DNA of 47,500 bases from Botryococcus braunii (taxonomy: Eukaryota > Chlorophyta > Trebouxiophyceae): positions 653,237 through 700,736 of the forward strand of contig KV908355.1 in NCBI GenBank assembly GCA_002005505.1, read 5' to 3'. A model generated the notes under the pieces. The model was given only the letters and a program-made list of their open reading frames with translations, was not told the DNA's origin and made no database searches. Of this stretch, positions 1-20,455 are shown piece after piece (position 1 is the stretch's first letter; every line of letters starts with the position of its first letter). Position numbers and translations under genes: made by a program.

Positions 1-640
1 GATATATGTTACCACTGAATGTATTCAACATGTTCAATGTACTGCTGGACATGCCACTATCCTTTACTACTTTGTCACAGGATATGTGTTACCACTGAGT
101 TTGTTCAACATGTTCAACGTACTGCTGAATATGTCATAATCTTTTAGTACTTCACCAGGGGATATGAATTACCACCGAATATGCTCAGCATGCCCAACGT
201 ACCGCTGAACATGTCACCATCCTCGAGTAGCTCACCACACAGTTATGTCACTATTGAAATTGTTCAACGGGTTCAACGTACTGCTGAACATGTCACCATC
301 CTTAAATAGAGCACTACAGGGTTTGTTACTACCGAACATGTCCCCATCCTTAAATAGATCAATACAGGGTTTGTTACTACCGAACATGTCACCATCCTTA
401 AATAGATCACTACAGGGTTTGTTTCTACTGAACATGTTCGACATGCTCAAGATACCTCTGAGCATGTCACCATCCTTTTCTCGTTCACACCAGAGTATGC
501 CACAACAGAACATATCATGCTCAAAGGACCGCTGAACATGTCGTCTATCTTTCACGAGTTTACCACAGCACGTGTTCAACATGCTCAACGTACTGTTGTG
601 CGTGTTCGCTTCTGAGTGACCAATGGCCATTGCAACGCTG
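1..640. repeat. Degenerate minisatellite, ~80-bp and ~49-bp units
   Basis: Repeated blocks share 'ttcaac(a/g)tgttcaa(t/c)gtactgctg' and 'aacatgtcaccatcctt'. Positions 1-240 hold about three divergent ~80-bp units. Positions 285-440 hold near-identical ~49-bp units containing 'ccttaaataga' and 'acagggtttgtt'. Both strands stay open for about 100-130 codons only because the unit lacks stops. No gene is supported. Confidence 0.75.
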
Positions 641-1753
<1,113 letters not shown>

Positions 1754-1754
1754 G

Positions 1755-2639
1755 GGGGGGGTATGAGTGCGTGTAAATTGAGCACAGCATGAACACATCG
1801 ACCTATTAATCTATCAATCAAAAGGATGGCCAATTCTTCATTGCCTTTGGAACCGTCTGTCAGATGGCCATTGGCAAGCATCGCTGCACGCAAAATGCCT
1901 TAGCTTAAAAGACATCACATCCGATATTTTTTTTGAAAATCGTGCCATTTATGCTCTAGTTAAGATATGTGTTCGGTACCTCAGTGCATTTTGCATCGAT
2001 GCATCTGAACCGATGTCCGGAGCTTGAGGGCACGCAGGGCTTTCTTGAATCCACAGCTGCCCTACAGTAAATTGTAAGTACTATTGTATGAGATGTTCTT
2101 ACTTGAAGACTTAGATACTCGCCAGAGTATCTGCAGGGTCTCACTCAGCCTTTTGCGACTCGCCCTGCGTGCACCTCGTATGATTGCACGAAGACAGCGA
2201 TCGCCAAGCCAATTAGTTTCCATATGAAGTATTTAAGGAGTTTGAAGCACATAAAATGATGTGGATTGCGATGTCATTGTCGCGCTGGCATGTCATGGAG
2301 TACAGAATCCTGAATGGTTAGTCCGTACATGATTCGCTTGTCGATCGAGAGGAACCGCCGGTGCTTTCCCGCGGCCCAACGAGTACCGCAGGGACTGTCT
2401 GGGACGGGCCCATTGGGGCCTCCGACGCTGAATTTTGCTGAAGTTTCTGAACTCATGGTGTCTGTCCCGGTACCCCTGGGATAGGTACCCACATTTTTTT
2501 CATGTCTGGGCCCACTGAGTGTTTGGGATAAACACCCAAACTTTTTCCGCTGTCTAAGCGGAACGGGGACCTGGGCCGGGGTCCCCAAAGGAACCTTTCC
2601 CACCCCCTTCTTTCTTTTTCCAGCTTCAGCCCAATGCCA
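1755..2639. other. No gene seen
   Basis: Unique-looking DNA with short frames on both strands and no recognisable protein. No splice-linked coding series could be assembled. Confidence 0.45.
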
Positions 2640-2790
2640 TTTGAGCCGTGGCCGTGGCCGTGGCAGACTCCCATGGCCCATGGGAGTCCGCCCATGGGTC
2701 ATGGGTGCCCAGTGCCATGGGCCATGGGTGCCCTGGGTCATGGGCCATGGGTGCCCTGGGTCATGGGCCATGGGTGCCCAGTGCCGTTGG
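2640..2790. repeat. GC-rich minisatellite (CATGGGCCATGGGTGCC-like)
   Basis: About 20-bp units built from 'gtcatgggccatgggtgccc' recur between 2690 and 2785, preceded by 'cgtggccgtggccgtgg'. The repeat explains the Gly/Pro/Trp-rich open frames on both strands. Confidence 0.75.
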
Positions 2791-2964
2791 ACCCATAGAC
2801 TTCCTCAGGTCCCAAGTGCCATTGGCCCAATTCACTGGACCCGTGGGGTCTCCGCCTCTAGTGCTTCACCAGCAACAGTGGGACGGGTCAAGCCCTTTTC
2901 ACACAGTTTAACAGTGCGACCGACGGGAAAATTTGGTGTGCCCCACCGCCGTATGAGGGATTAG

Positions 2965-3075
2965 CTCCCCACCCACCCCCCCCCCCCACCCCGGGGGAGC
3001 GGTAGGGACCATCGGGCTGGAGACAGCCCCCCACGGGAGGGGTGGATGGGGGGGAGGGGGGGGGGAGAGCAAAAA
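2965..3075. repeat. Poly-C / poly-G rich segment
   Basis: A C-rich run at 2970-2990 is followed within 80 bp by G-rich runs at 3045-3065. The two arms could pair, or form a G-quadruplex on one strand. No gene is present. Confidence 0.6.
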
Positions 3076-3218
3076 AAGTCCTGCAGGATTTTGCAACGCT
3101 CATCCCTGATTTACCACATGATGCATGTGATAAACACACAAATCTGACGACCATGATTTGCCTGCCTTGCCACGTAAGGGCATTGCCTTGGGTTTCCATT
3201 CTTAACCTGTTGTATTGC

Positions 3219-3319
3219 AATTGCTGTTACATCGATATTCTCGGTCTTGGTACAGTGATTGCTGTACGTTAAAAACAGCAATTGCTGTTACATTGATATT
3301 CTCGGTCTTGGTACAGTGT
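3219..3319. repeat. ~40-bp direct duplication
   Basis: A segment starting 'caattgctgttacat' and ending 'cggtcttggtacagtg' occurs at about 3219-3259 and 3279-3319 with one mismatch, separated by a 20-bp spacer. Confidence 0.8.
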
Positions 3320-3541
3320 AGCCTTACGGCTTAGAAGTGCTTGTGAAACCCTTCGGGGGGCGGCTGGTCTGTGCTGTACCGCACTGGGCCGTGGAACGTC
3401 ATGAGGCTCTTTCACAATTTGTCCTCTATGGGCTCTGAAGGCTTTTCGGGCCCTAATTCTTTACTCCCATATGGGCTCAATGTCAATCTCTGCCGATATT
3501 ATTCCATACAATCAAATTCATGATATGTGCAAACCCAGGCT

Positions 3542-3542
3542 T

Positions 3543-3623
<81 letters not shown>
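3542..3623. repeat. (CA)n microsatellite
   Basis: Uninterrupted CA tract of about 80 bp, then a short C run. Confidence 0.95.
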
Positions 3624-3624
<1 letters not shown>

Positions 3625-3910
3625 CCCTTCCCCTACCTCGAATAAAAATAGCTCAGTTGGGGACCAGGACGGGAATTGGGGCGCCGCGGTGCCAGTTTGT
3701 TGGGCCCATCCCTTTCACCATCACTGCGCCATCGATCAGTGTTACAGAACATAGTAACAGTTACTAACACTCCTTCCCGATTGAAATCCCACCGCATCCA
3801 CTGCTTGTCCTATTCTCAACTTTTCAAACTGATTTATCCCCCTGGGGAGGGGGCGGGGCGGAGACGATTCCTGGTAGTGGTTGGCTTCAGACCCCATGGA
3901 ACGAACTCAA

Positions 3911-3915
3911 TTACA
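3911..3915 (-). terminator. Candidate poly(A) signal UGUAA of the GT61-like gene
   Basis: The minus strand reads TGTAA about 72 nt downstream of the proposed stop codon at 3987. TGTAA is the usual poly(A) signal of Chlamydomonas and many other chlorophyte algae. Distance and orientation fit; transcript support is lacking. Confidence 0.45.
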
Positions 3916-3986
3916 TAAATATGTACGGATGTACTGGGCTCAACTAGAACTCTCAAGTACATAATCATACTCGGATGTACAAGGCT

Positions 3987-12149
<8,163 letters not shown>

Positions 12150-12577
12150 GCCCCCACATGGCCTTACTAATAGATGTTTCCTCCCCATGCTCCTTCTCCA
12201 TTGCCTTCTTTGGAGACACCCCCTCAAATTGGCTTTACGACCAACCGACAAACTCATAGCTTGCGTTACATTTTGCAGTCGACAAAGACCGGATTCAAAG
12301 TTTGTTTCGCTATTCCCCACTGGATTGGCAGCTTCAAACCCATCCTTGCCCTACCCTAACTGTAGCCTAACTACATGGAAGACGGGGGCCCACGCGGTGC
12401 CCACCTGTAATGTCGACGTCCCAATAGAGAGGTATCAAACCTTTGTCACGCCTTAAGTTAGCTTCTTTTGCTTGGACTTGTCCGTTGACTGCACAAGAAC
12501 CAGCCACCTCACCAGTCTCTGTGGCGGATTTTAAGGTACGCCCCAACCCCCCCCCCCCCACACACACACTCACTCAC

Positions 12578-12723
<146 letters not shown>

Positions 12724-12851
12724 CCTCTCTCTCCCCTTCCGCTTTGTCTTTGGTGAGGTTGCCTGTTGTGCGCTGCTAAGCTCTCAGAGATGCTGATGCG
12801 ATCCCCGTTTTGGAGGCAACCAGGCTCCCAGACCTTGCGCCCTGCAGTCTG

Positions 12852-13040
12852 TCAGAAGAGTTGCAAAGGCAAGGCTGTAGCAGCTTGAATTCTTTTTGCT
12901 GTCGCAAGGCTGCAACAGGGTCCAAGATTCTGTGCGACCTCCCGGCTCATCGTTAAGTCTGGGTCAAAGTTTGGCAACGGCGGACCTCCGCTCTTCCACA
13001 GCAGGTCATCTTTCACTTTCTTCTGACCCTTTTCCATCAA
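12852..13040 (-). other. Possible exon, unrecognised
   Basis: The frame has non-repetitive composition (VKDDLLWKSGGPPLPNFDPD). No family was recognised. It could be an exon of a gene upstream of the GT61-like gene or chance; no partner exon was established. Confidence 0.2.
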
Positions 13041-13089
13041 GCTTAGATTACAATCCTATCAAAAATCACAGGCGCATGGAATATTTGAC

Positions 13090-13213
<124 letters not shown>

Positions 13214-13321
13214 ATTATGCATGCGTGAGTGTTCTGGGGAAATGAAACACACCCGTAGCAAAAAAGTTGTTTTTCTAGTTCCAATGGCATCACAGACCCA
13301 ATGATTCTAGCACTTGAGCTT

Positions 13322-13768
13322 TCAGTTCTCCTCCAAGTCAACTCTTATGGCCCACATGGAACGTGCTTGAAGACTCTCTAGCTCTTCAAAAGTACCCACT
13401 AAAATGTATACAAGGAATGCCGGTGTGATATTCACACTTGGTGCTGCTCTCAGTCGGCGACCGCACCGCCTGATTCTCTTGGCAATTAACATGACATGGC
13501 TACCTACGAGAACTCGAAGCACCGACATCTGCTGTGTTGTGCCTTTGACTAATGTTAGAGACTAATCTAATTCCATAATGTGTGCTCCAGCTCCAGCCGT
13601 GGCACTTTTTCGCACACTGAATATACACTTGGGTTGAAAAATCTCACATACATGGTCAGGACTCATTAGTTTTAGGTGTGATGTACCACGAGATCTCTGT
13701 TTCAACCAATGTGAGTGGGGAAAAAGAGGGCCGTTCCACCAGCACCGGGAACGTACCGAAACCTGCAA
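13322..13768 (-). other. Possible exon fragments, unrecognised
   Basis: Two adjacent minus frames (13768-13562 and 13528-13322; TFEELESLQARSMWAIRVDL in the second) have protein-like composition but no known domain. No splice pairing could be fixed. The stretch 13769-14110 shows nothing. Confidence 0.2.
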
Positions 13769-14114
13769 TTTAAAACCTCAGGACTGCCAGTCAAAGGCAT
13801 TGAAGTTAAATATATCGGTAGTAATTTAAGGAATTTGTCATCTTAGCTGCCTTGGACTGGCCGCGATTGCGACGTGACGACATCTTGCAGCGAGGACCGT
13901 GCTGCATTAGGGGTGCCGGTTAGAAGCCGCAGCAGTACCTGACTTTATGGAGTAAAATTAAAACTTTGATGACTTGTCTGCAACTTTGTAGCAGCGTAGC
14001 AAACCGACTAGCTCACGATCGCCTGTCAAGTGATCGGAGTGTCAGCTGAGGTGACATCTGACTGAGACCGGCGTTCGCTCGGCTAGCCGTACATGTGTCT
14101 GCCGATACAGCGCA

Positions 14115-14656
14115 CATCGAGAGTACTATCGTGTTATTTCCCTTGCCATAGGCCTTACGGAGTACCCGAAGGTGTCAGCATACCCCTCTAGGTAAGTGGC
14201 CCTGGCCCAGGACATCTGCAGGGTTGACGCGCAGTGTGCTGGCGGGCAGGGATTACGCGCTCTTCCCTACAAATCTCCCAGGGCGGGTGGGCGGGTCAAC
14301 AAATAAGTTTGCCAACCAACCCGGAGGTATGCTATCCTCCTTCAAATATTCAATGAAGGCTTTCAGCAATTTTTCTTTGTGTGCGAGCCTTCATTTCCTC
14401 GCCCTTGCTTGGCGCCGCAGTTCTAGAAGCTTACTGTCTACCCTATCACGTGACCGTTCGTAGTGCCTTTACCCTGACGGTGCCGATGGGCTAGCATCGA
14501 GAGTACTATCGTGTTCCCTTGCCATAGGCCTTACGGAGTACCCGAAGGTGTCAGCATACCCCTCTAGGTAATTGGCCCTGGCCCAGGACATCTGCAGGGT
14601 TGACGTGCAGTGTGCTGGCGGGCAGGGATTACGCGCTCTTCCCTACAAATCTCCCA
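14115..14656. repeat. 166-bp direct repeat flanking a 201-bp inserted block
   Basis: 14115-14280 and 14495-14656 are near-identical (the second lacks 4 bp and changes GTAAGT to GTAATT). They flank a block, 14296-14496, that is identical to 23172-23372. The block looks inserted or captured together with a duplication of the recipient sequence at the 5' side of the recombinase gene. Confidence 0.8.
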
Positions 14657-16630
14657 AACATCCCAGGGACCCCAGTCTACTGGGCCATCTGCAAGATGGG
14701 TGCCCCACAGGGGCGCACCAAGCAGTTGTTCGGGACGCCCTGTGCAGCGTGGCCGGGTTCCCTTATGTGCAGCGTGCCCTACGTCAGAGCTTCATTAAAC
14801 CCAGCTTGCCCCAGCGTCCCACTCCTCAGACAGCAGAGAAGAGACTGCAGAATCTCGTGGGTGCATTGGCCACCTGTTCCGCAGCTACCTGTGATGAGAC
14901 GAGGAAGAAGCGGGATGCCACTTACAACCTGTTCATCGACTATCTAAATGGCATGAATGCAGAACCAGCGACTGCCAGTGATGCCCACTGCATTGCATTT
15001 TTGGATGCCTATAGCCACCGTGGCACGTTCCTTGTGAATGGCCAACCTCGGTCCTCCCCAGAGAGCATGCACAATCAGATTGGCTACCTCCGCAAAGCCA
15101 TTGAACTTTATGATGGCAGAGGTGGGCCCTTCTGCCCAATAACCCTGCAAGGTATGCACGCGACCCAGGCATGCAAACCTCGCTTGCTATACGCCCCATG
15201 GACCTAGGCCCCTGACACCAAGGCTGGGTATGCAGGGAACCCCTTCAACTCCACGAGTGTGGCCGACTGGCAAGCAGGGTACCGGAAAACCATGTATAAA
15301 GCAGGGTTCCGTTCCCAGAGCGCCAATCCCTGGAAGGTGGACGACTACCACAAAGTTCTTGCCCACGTGCAAGGGAAGCTGGCTGTTGCCACGGGCATCG
15401 AACGGGTGGTCCTTGCACGGGACGCCTTTGCTATGAGCATAGGCTGGCACTTGTTCACCCGGGGCAAGACTGTGTTGGATTGGCACCTCCAACACTTCGA
15501 GACCGAAGACGGTGAGTGCTCTCTCTACATGCGAGCCGGCCTGTAACAAATGGGCGCCACTTGTGCCAAAAGACTGTATTCTCATATGTTACCATTGACA
15601 TGACCCCTTTCTCATTCAATTGGCTTCCCCTGAAGTAGCTTGCATAGGTACGCGAATCGCTCCCTGATTCGACATATCCTTCGATGGTAGGCCCGCTCGA
15701 ACCGCTGAATGTCTCGAATGCTTAAACGACTCGAATCTTTTACTCACTACCGATGTGACGCGCGGATTGATTTCCAGGGTCCGCCGATCAGGATTCCGAC
15801 GACGGCGAAGGTCCCGGCTGAGTTCCACCGAACAAACTTCTCACGACCGCGACGATCCGATCCCAGTATACCATGCCTCCCTGACAGTCTCGGACTGTCT
15901 AGAAACACTTGCGTAACAGTCCTTACACATGCATCCCAGCTATCCATTTATAGAGACGGGCGAATATGTCTAGAAGGCCCAGCAGCATCCGTCGTTGCTA
16001 AGCTGAGACCCACACACATGCACTCACTTTCTTATCAGACAATCCCCGCCCTGGTACCCTATTTATTGGAAGGTCTACCTATGTGTGTGCCCCTGATTCC
16101 CCCCAACTGACAGCATGGCTGGGGCAGGGATACCTGTGGCTAGCTTTTTACAGCAAGGAACCCTGGCGTCCGGTTTGGCCTTCCTCTGCCGCGCTGTGAG
16201 TTTGAAGCACGACTTGGCCCCTGAGCCCTTCGTCCTCGAAATGGTGGAGCAGCCCAGCAATCCCTTGTGGCTCCTCCGGCAGTATTGGCAAGTCAGCAAC
16301 GAGGAGGGGCATCCCTTGCGGGGCCTCCTGTTCCGGCCACTAGCGCCCAACCACAAGTCCTTCTTGGAGAAAGCCGTCGGGAATGGCACTTACCGCAAGC
16401 GCCTGGAAGTGCACTTTCAAGCCGTCGGGGTAGCATACCCCGCCACGTCTCATGGCAGCCGCAGGGGAGCAGTGCAGAATGCCCGAGCCAACGGGGCCCC
16501 TGCCGAAGAAGTGGGGAAGCTCGCTAGGATAGTAACCCCTGAGATCCGAGAGCTCTATGAGGACCGCTTCAAGCATCTGCCTTGCAAGCTTAAGCGGGTG
16601 AAGAGGGATTTGCAAGGGTGGGGCCTATAA
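14572..16630 (+). CDS. Tyrosine-recombinase-like protein, copy 1 (three exons)
   Basis: Proposed exons: up to 15151, 15236-15511 and 16128-16630, both introns phase 1 (CAAG|GTATGC...TGCAG; ACG|GTGAGT...GGCAG). Exon 1 contains a helical region (RKKRDATYNLFIDYLNGM) like the core-binding domain of tyrosine recombinases. Exon 2 carries a box-I-like Arg (LFTRGKTVLDWHLQHF). Exon 3 carries the H-x-x-R block SHGSRRGAVQNARANG and a candidate nucleophile Tyr in RELYEDRF, then a basic tail. These enzymes cut and rejoin DNA. No reverse transcriptase is adjacent, so a Crypton-like element or a domesticated recombinase is more likely than DIRS. The start codon is uncertain: the frame is open from 14572 and the 5' region is duplicated. 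Confidence 0.65.
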
Positions 16631-17661
16631 CGGATCCGGGTTAAGTGACTACGTTGGGTCCCTTGCATGCATCCTCGCGGGCCTGCCTGGGGTTTAGTCG
16701 ATAGGCTGCAACTGCATGTGCGGTTTCGCTCGAAACACTTGGAGCGCAAGGGGAGGAGGGGAGTCTCGCGGGTGTGACGGATCCCTCGCCAACAAGTCAT
16801 GTAGGTAGGCGTAGACGGGGCAGAGACTAGACACTCGTAGCTGCCATATTACACATGATGGCCTAACCCCTTAGCTAGCGTCACGGCTGAGGGTGTAGGT
16901 CCTGCAGCTGACCCTCCCCAGGGAGGTAGTATTTCTTGCACCAAGAAGCAAAATCACACCCGACAATTAGGTCAGCCCAGGTGTCCAGCATATCTGACCA
17001 GAAAGCAATCAAGCCTACATGTGAAGGGCGGCTCCTTCATGGCTGGGGGGAGAGTAGACCCCAACTCGAACATCCCCGCATGTGGCAAGATAACATGGAT
17101 ATATCTGCCACTGGTACGGCTCGCAGTAACTCCCTTAACATGGGGTTGAGCGATGGCAATAACAAGATGCAATTACATCTCTGTGCCTTGACCTTTAACA
17201 AGGCCTCCCTTATGAGCCATACCGAAGGGAAGACCCAGATGAGTTCCCCTAGCACCGCCCAATCCCATTTCATCGCATCCCATCACAGCCCCACATGGCA
17301 AGGTGTGGCCGTGAAAAATTTGGGTGCCTTATGCGAATGAGCCCACGGCCCTGCAAAAGCATCTCCTGTGGGGGTGCCCCACTTTTGCATTAGTTGAGCA
17401 GCCTGCTTATAGCACAATAGGGTACCCTCAGCCTGCTTATAGCAACCAAGGTACACTCAGTCAAGCTAATTGAAACACCGCTCCTGTCTCTCCAGTTTGA
17501 ATCTACTACCCTTGACCAAGCTTGATAGCCTTATGAGCTCGTTCCCCCGTTGCTTCCCCTGAAATATCGCAGATGATTCATCCGTGATCTTGAGTCACGT
17601 GCTTGTTCCTCCTTAGTCACCCCTCCTGAGGGGTTTACTAGCCCTCCCGTGGCAATGGTAT
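16631..17661. other. Spacer between recombinase copies, no gene seen
   Basis: Short frames only. A ~17-bp motif, 'cagcctgcttatagca', is duplicated at about 17398-17414 and 17429-17444. Confidence 0.45.
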
Positions 17662-19502
17662 TTGCTACGAAGTTTTGTCTGCCAATCCGGAGTCCCCAAT
17701 CGGGTTTACAATAGGTTGACTAAGCCTTTTGAGGTGGCCTTAGGGCTTGGAGACCCTACGCTAGTGGGTAATTTTCCACCAGACCATCCACCTCCCCAGT
17801 ATCCCAACTGGCAGCCTGCTGACACGCTGGCTGTCCTGCAGCGTGCAGGATCCCCTTTGGCAGCCATCATAGAGTCCCCCAGACTCTTGGGCATGGCTGA
17901 CACCATGTTATTGGGCCGCCAGATTCCTTGCCCGCCTGGCCCTCCCCTCAGCGCAGCAATAGCGGACCAATATTTCCAATGGCTCACCAGGGCCAATACC
18001 ATCCAGCTGCTAGCCGTAAAGGGGGCTACCATGCAGAAGAAGCTAAGCGCCTTTGACAGGTTTGTGAATTCATGCGTGACACTGGCCGCCATGCCTTCAG
18101 GCGACCCCCCAAGACATCAAAGTCCACATGACCATGTGGGCTACTTCCAGTGGCAGATACAAAGCATCAAGGCTTGGACCTTGTCGCTCCCATCAGCATG
18201 CGATGCTTACTGTCCTTCTTGGCCACCGAGTTTGACCGCTACGCCACCACCCATGGCAACTGGGATCCTCTCCACGGCCGAGGTACCTCCTCCATTGAGC
18301 TACCTTTGAACCCATGCATTGCCACTTGCCTTGCTCCACCGTACTCGTGTTTTGAATAAACGTGTAACCAATTTGAAAGCGTGTTTGACCGCTACGCCAC
18401 CACCCATGGCAATTGGGATCCTCTCCATACCTCCTCCACTGCCTGGCTCTTGCCCCCATGCATTGCAGCTTGCCTCGCTCCATAGCATACGTGTTTGAAT
18501 AAACGTGTAACCAATTTGAGGACGTGTAAGTGAAGAACAAACCGCCTCCTGCCGTAGGAAACCCCGTGCGCTCCCTTGATGTGGCAGAGTGGGCCACTGG
18601 CTACACTCGCTGGCTGGCCCACCTGGGCTACAATCCACAGTCCGCACATCCCTGGAGTTTGGACGACCTACAAAGAGTTCTGGAGCATTTGGATTCTCGC
18701 ATCGCCAGTACCATTGGTGTACCCTTGCTACGCCATCACCATGACCATACTGTGGGAGACTTGTTCCAGGGGGGCTACTGCAATCTCTTGGTGTCTGGAT
18801 GACCTGTTGTTGGCCTCGGGTGTGTCCCCAGTCCCTCTCCCCCTTGCCAGTTACACCCCCCTTGGCCCTGGCCCTCACTTAGCCCCTTGCCAGGCTCCTC
18901 TGGGCTTCCACCGCCAAATGTTCATGCTTCCTTCGTTGCCCCATCCCTTCTCGTTCCCTTCATGACTATGCTTATGTGTGCTTGCGGCTACAGGGGTCCC
19001 TGCCGCCCCCTACCATTACCCCACCCTGCAACTTCCGCTGGGCGCGGCCGTCTTTTTCAAAGCCATAGAGCTCAAGCACAACTTGCATCCCGAGGTGATG
19101 ATCGTCACTCGCAGAGACGGCCCCCTGTGCCCAAATCAGCGCCTCCATACATTGCCCGCCCAATCTGGTGCCCTGGGTCACCCCGTCACCCAGTTCTTGT
19201 GTCGCCCCTTGTCTGCCAACCAGGACCAATTCCTCGAGCGCAGCCTCAGTGTGGCTGCCTTTGAAGACGATATCGACACCCATTTTATAGCTGGCAACAT
19301 CCCCTGTCATGCTACCCTCCATGGCAGCAGGCGCGGCGCTCTCCAGCACCATGACCAGCAAGGCCAGTCTCTGGAAGCTCTCGGCCTCCTTGCCCAAATC
19401 AAGACACCCAGAGTGACCAAACGCTACATCGACCCTACCCGTCACCTGCCCCCAAAGCTGCCCAAGGGCAAACGCCCTAACAAGCGAGTTCGCGTTGCTT
19501 AA
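17662..19502 (+). pseudogene. Tyrosine-recombinase-like protein, copy 2 (decayed)
   Basis: A diverged paralogue of the upstream gene with the same two intron positions and phase: exon 1 from about 17662, exon 2 18558-18819, exon 3 18994-19502. Matching landmarks are a GNP start of exon 2, QSAHPWSLDDLQRVLEH (copy 1: QSANPWKVDDYHKVLAH), LHGSRRGALQHHD and a terminal Tyr (TKRYIDPTRH). Exon 2 needs a frame change near 18715-18725 to reach the CSRGATAISW box-I region. Exon 1 changes frame after about 18090 and holds a 153-bp tandem duplication. It is therefore probably inactive, though the last exon is intact. Confidence 0.6.
18231..18527. repeat. 153-bp tandem duplication with TGTAA
   Basis: Two copies (18231-18383 and 18384-18527) begin 'tttgaccgctacgccaccac' and end with 'aataaacgtgtaaccaattt'. 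Each copy holds AATAAA and TGTAA, so it may duplicate a 3'-end signal. Confidence 0.85.
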
Positions 19503-20034
19503 CCCCTGCTCAGGCTTTACATGGGCTTTCCTTTCTCCTGCTGGTTGCTTTCCACCAGCCCCTCCTCTCCCCAAGAAGATCCAGTCTACTTAGCACGCCC
19601 AACTGCCCCACCCTGGCAGCACCACCTATTGTAATATGAGTGTACCTTATTGACATTGTACCTTATGCCAGTCGCCTTGCCCTGGCCCCTTGACCATGGC
19701 TCCTTGGCATGCCCCTGGCCTTGGCCCCTGCCTCTGGCCTGCCCCTGGCCCCCTGGCCTGCCCATCCCCTGCCCGTTTTACCGTGCGTGATGCCCTCTGG
19801 CTTTCAGCCGCCTTCAGAGCAAATTCATATTCCCACTACAATGCCTAGGCTTCCCTACCTTCCAGTGGATGCAGCCAAGCCTTCCACTTGGCTGGCATGT
19901 TGCAGACCCCATGGATGCAACCCAAAAATTCATCCCCCTCCTTTCCTGAATATGCAGCCTGGAGGAGGGTGCAGTAGCTGCGCCCAAGTAAGCAGACCGG
20001 TGCCACCCAAGGGTCAGCCACCTCACTTCTCCTA
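19503..20034. other. Spacer, C-rich, no gene seen
   Basis: 19660-19780 is rich in 'cctggcccc' words. 19960-20030 holds a degenerate unit of the satellite that follows. No coding support. Confidence 0.45.
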
Positions 20035-20455
20035 TATGACCATCAGCATCACCATTACCATCACCCTCAATCTTACCATCACCATAAATATCGGCATCAA
20101 CAGTGGGGCCACACATATTACCATCATTAGCAGCACAACAACCATATCACCATGAACATCACCATCCCCACACCATGAATATCACCACCGACCTCCCTAT
20201 CACCAGTACCATGAATATCCCATGCACCAAAATATTCCCATCACCTTCACCATGACCTTCACCATCAATATCACCATCACCATCAATGTCAATATCCCCC
20301 TGAATTTGTATACTCCCATGAATATCACCATCACCAGTACTTTCAGCACATCCATTGATCTCAATGTCACCATCACCACCACAATCAATATCCATAACAC
20401 CATCCACATCCCCATCAATAACAATATTCCCATCACTATCCACCATCCACCCTAA
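20035..20455. repeat. Degenerate (ATCACC)n / CATCA-rich repeat
   Basis: Continuous 'atcaccatcacc', 'aatatcacc' and 'catccccatc' words. Codes for Ile/Thr or Met/Val-Asp-Gly runs in all frames; not a gene. Confidence 0.85.

Noticed and set aside
2274..2771. 165-codon minus ORF
   Set aside because: The N-terminal part is the CATGGG minisatellite, and the rest shows no domain or splice partner.
14572..19502. DIRS-type retrotransposon
   Set aside because: DIRS elements carry RT and RNase H with the recombinase. None is found between 12.9 and 22 kb.
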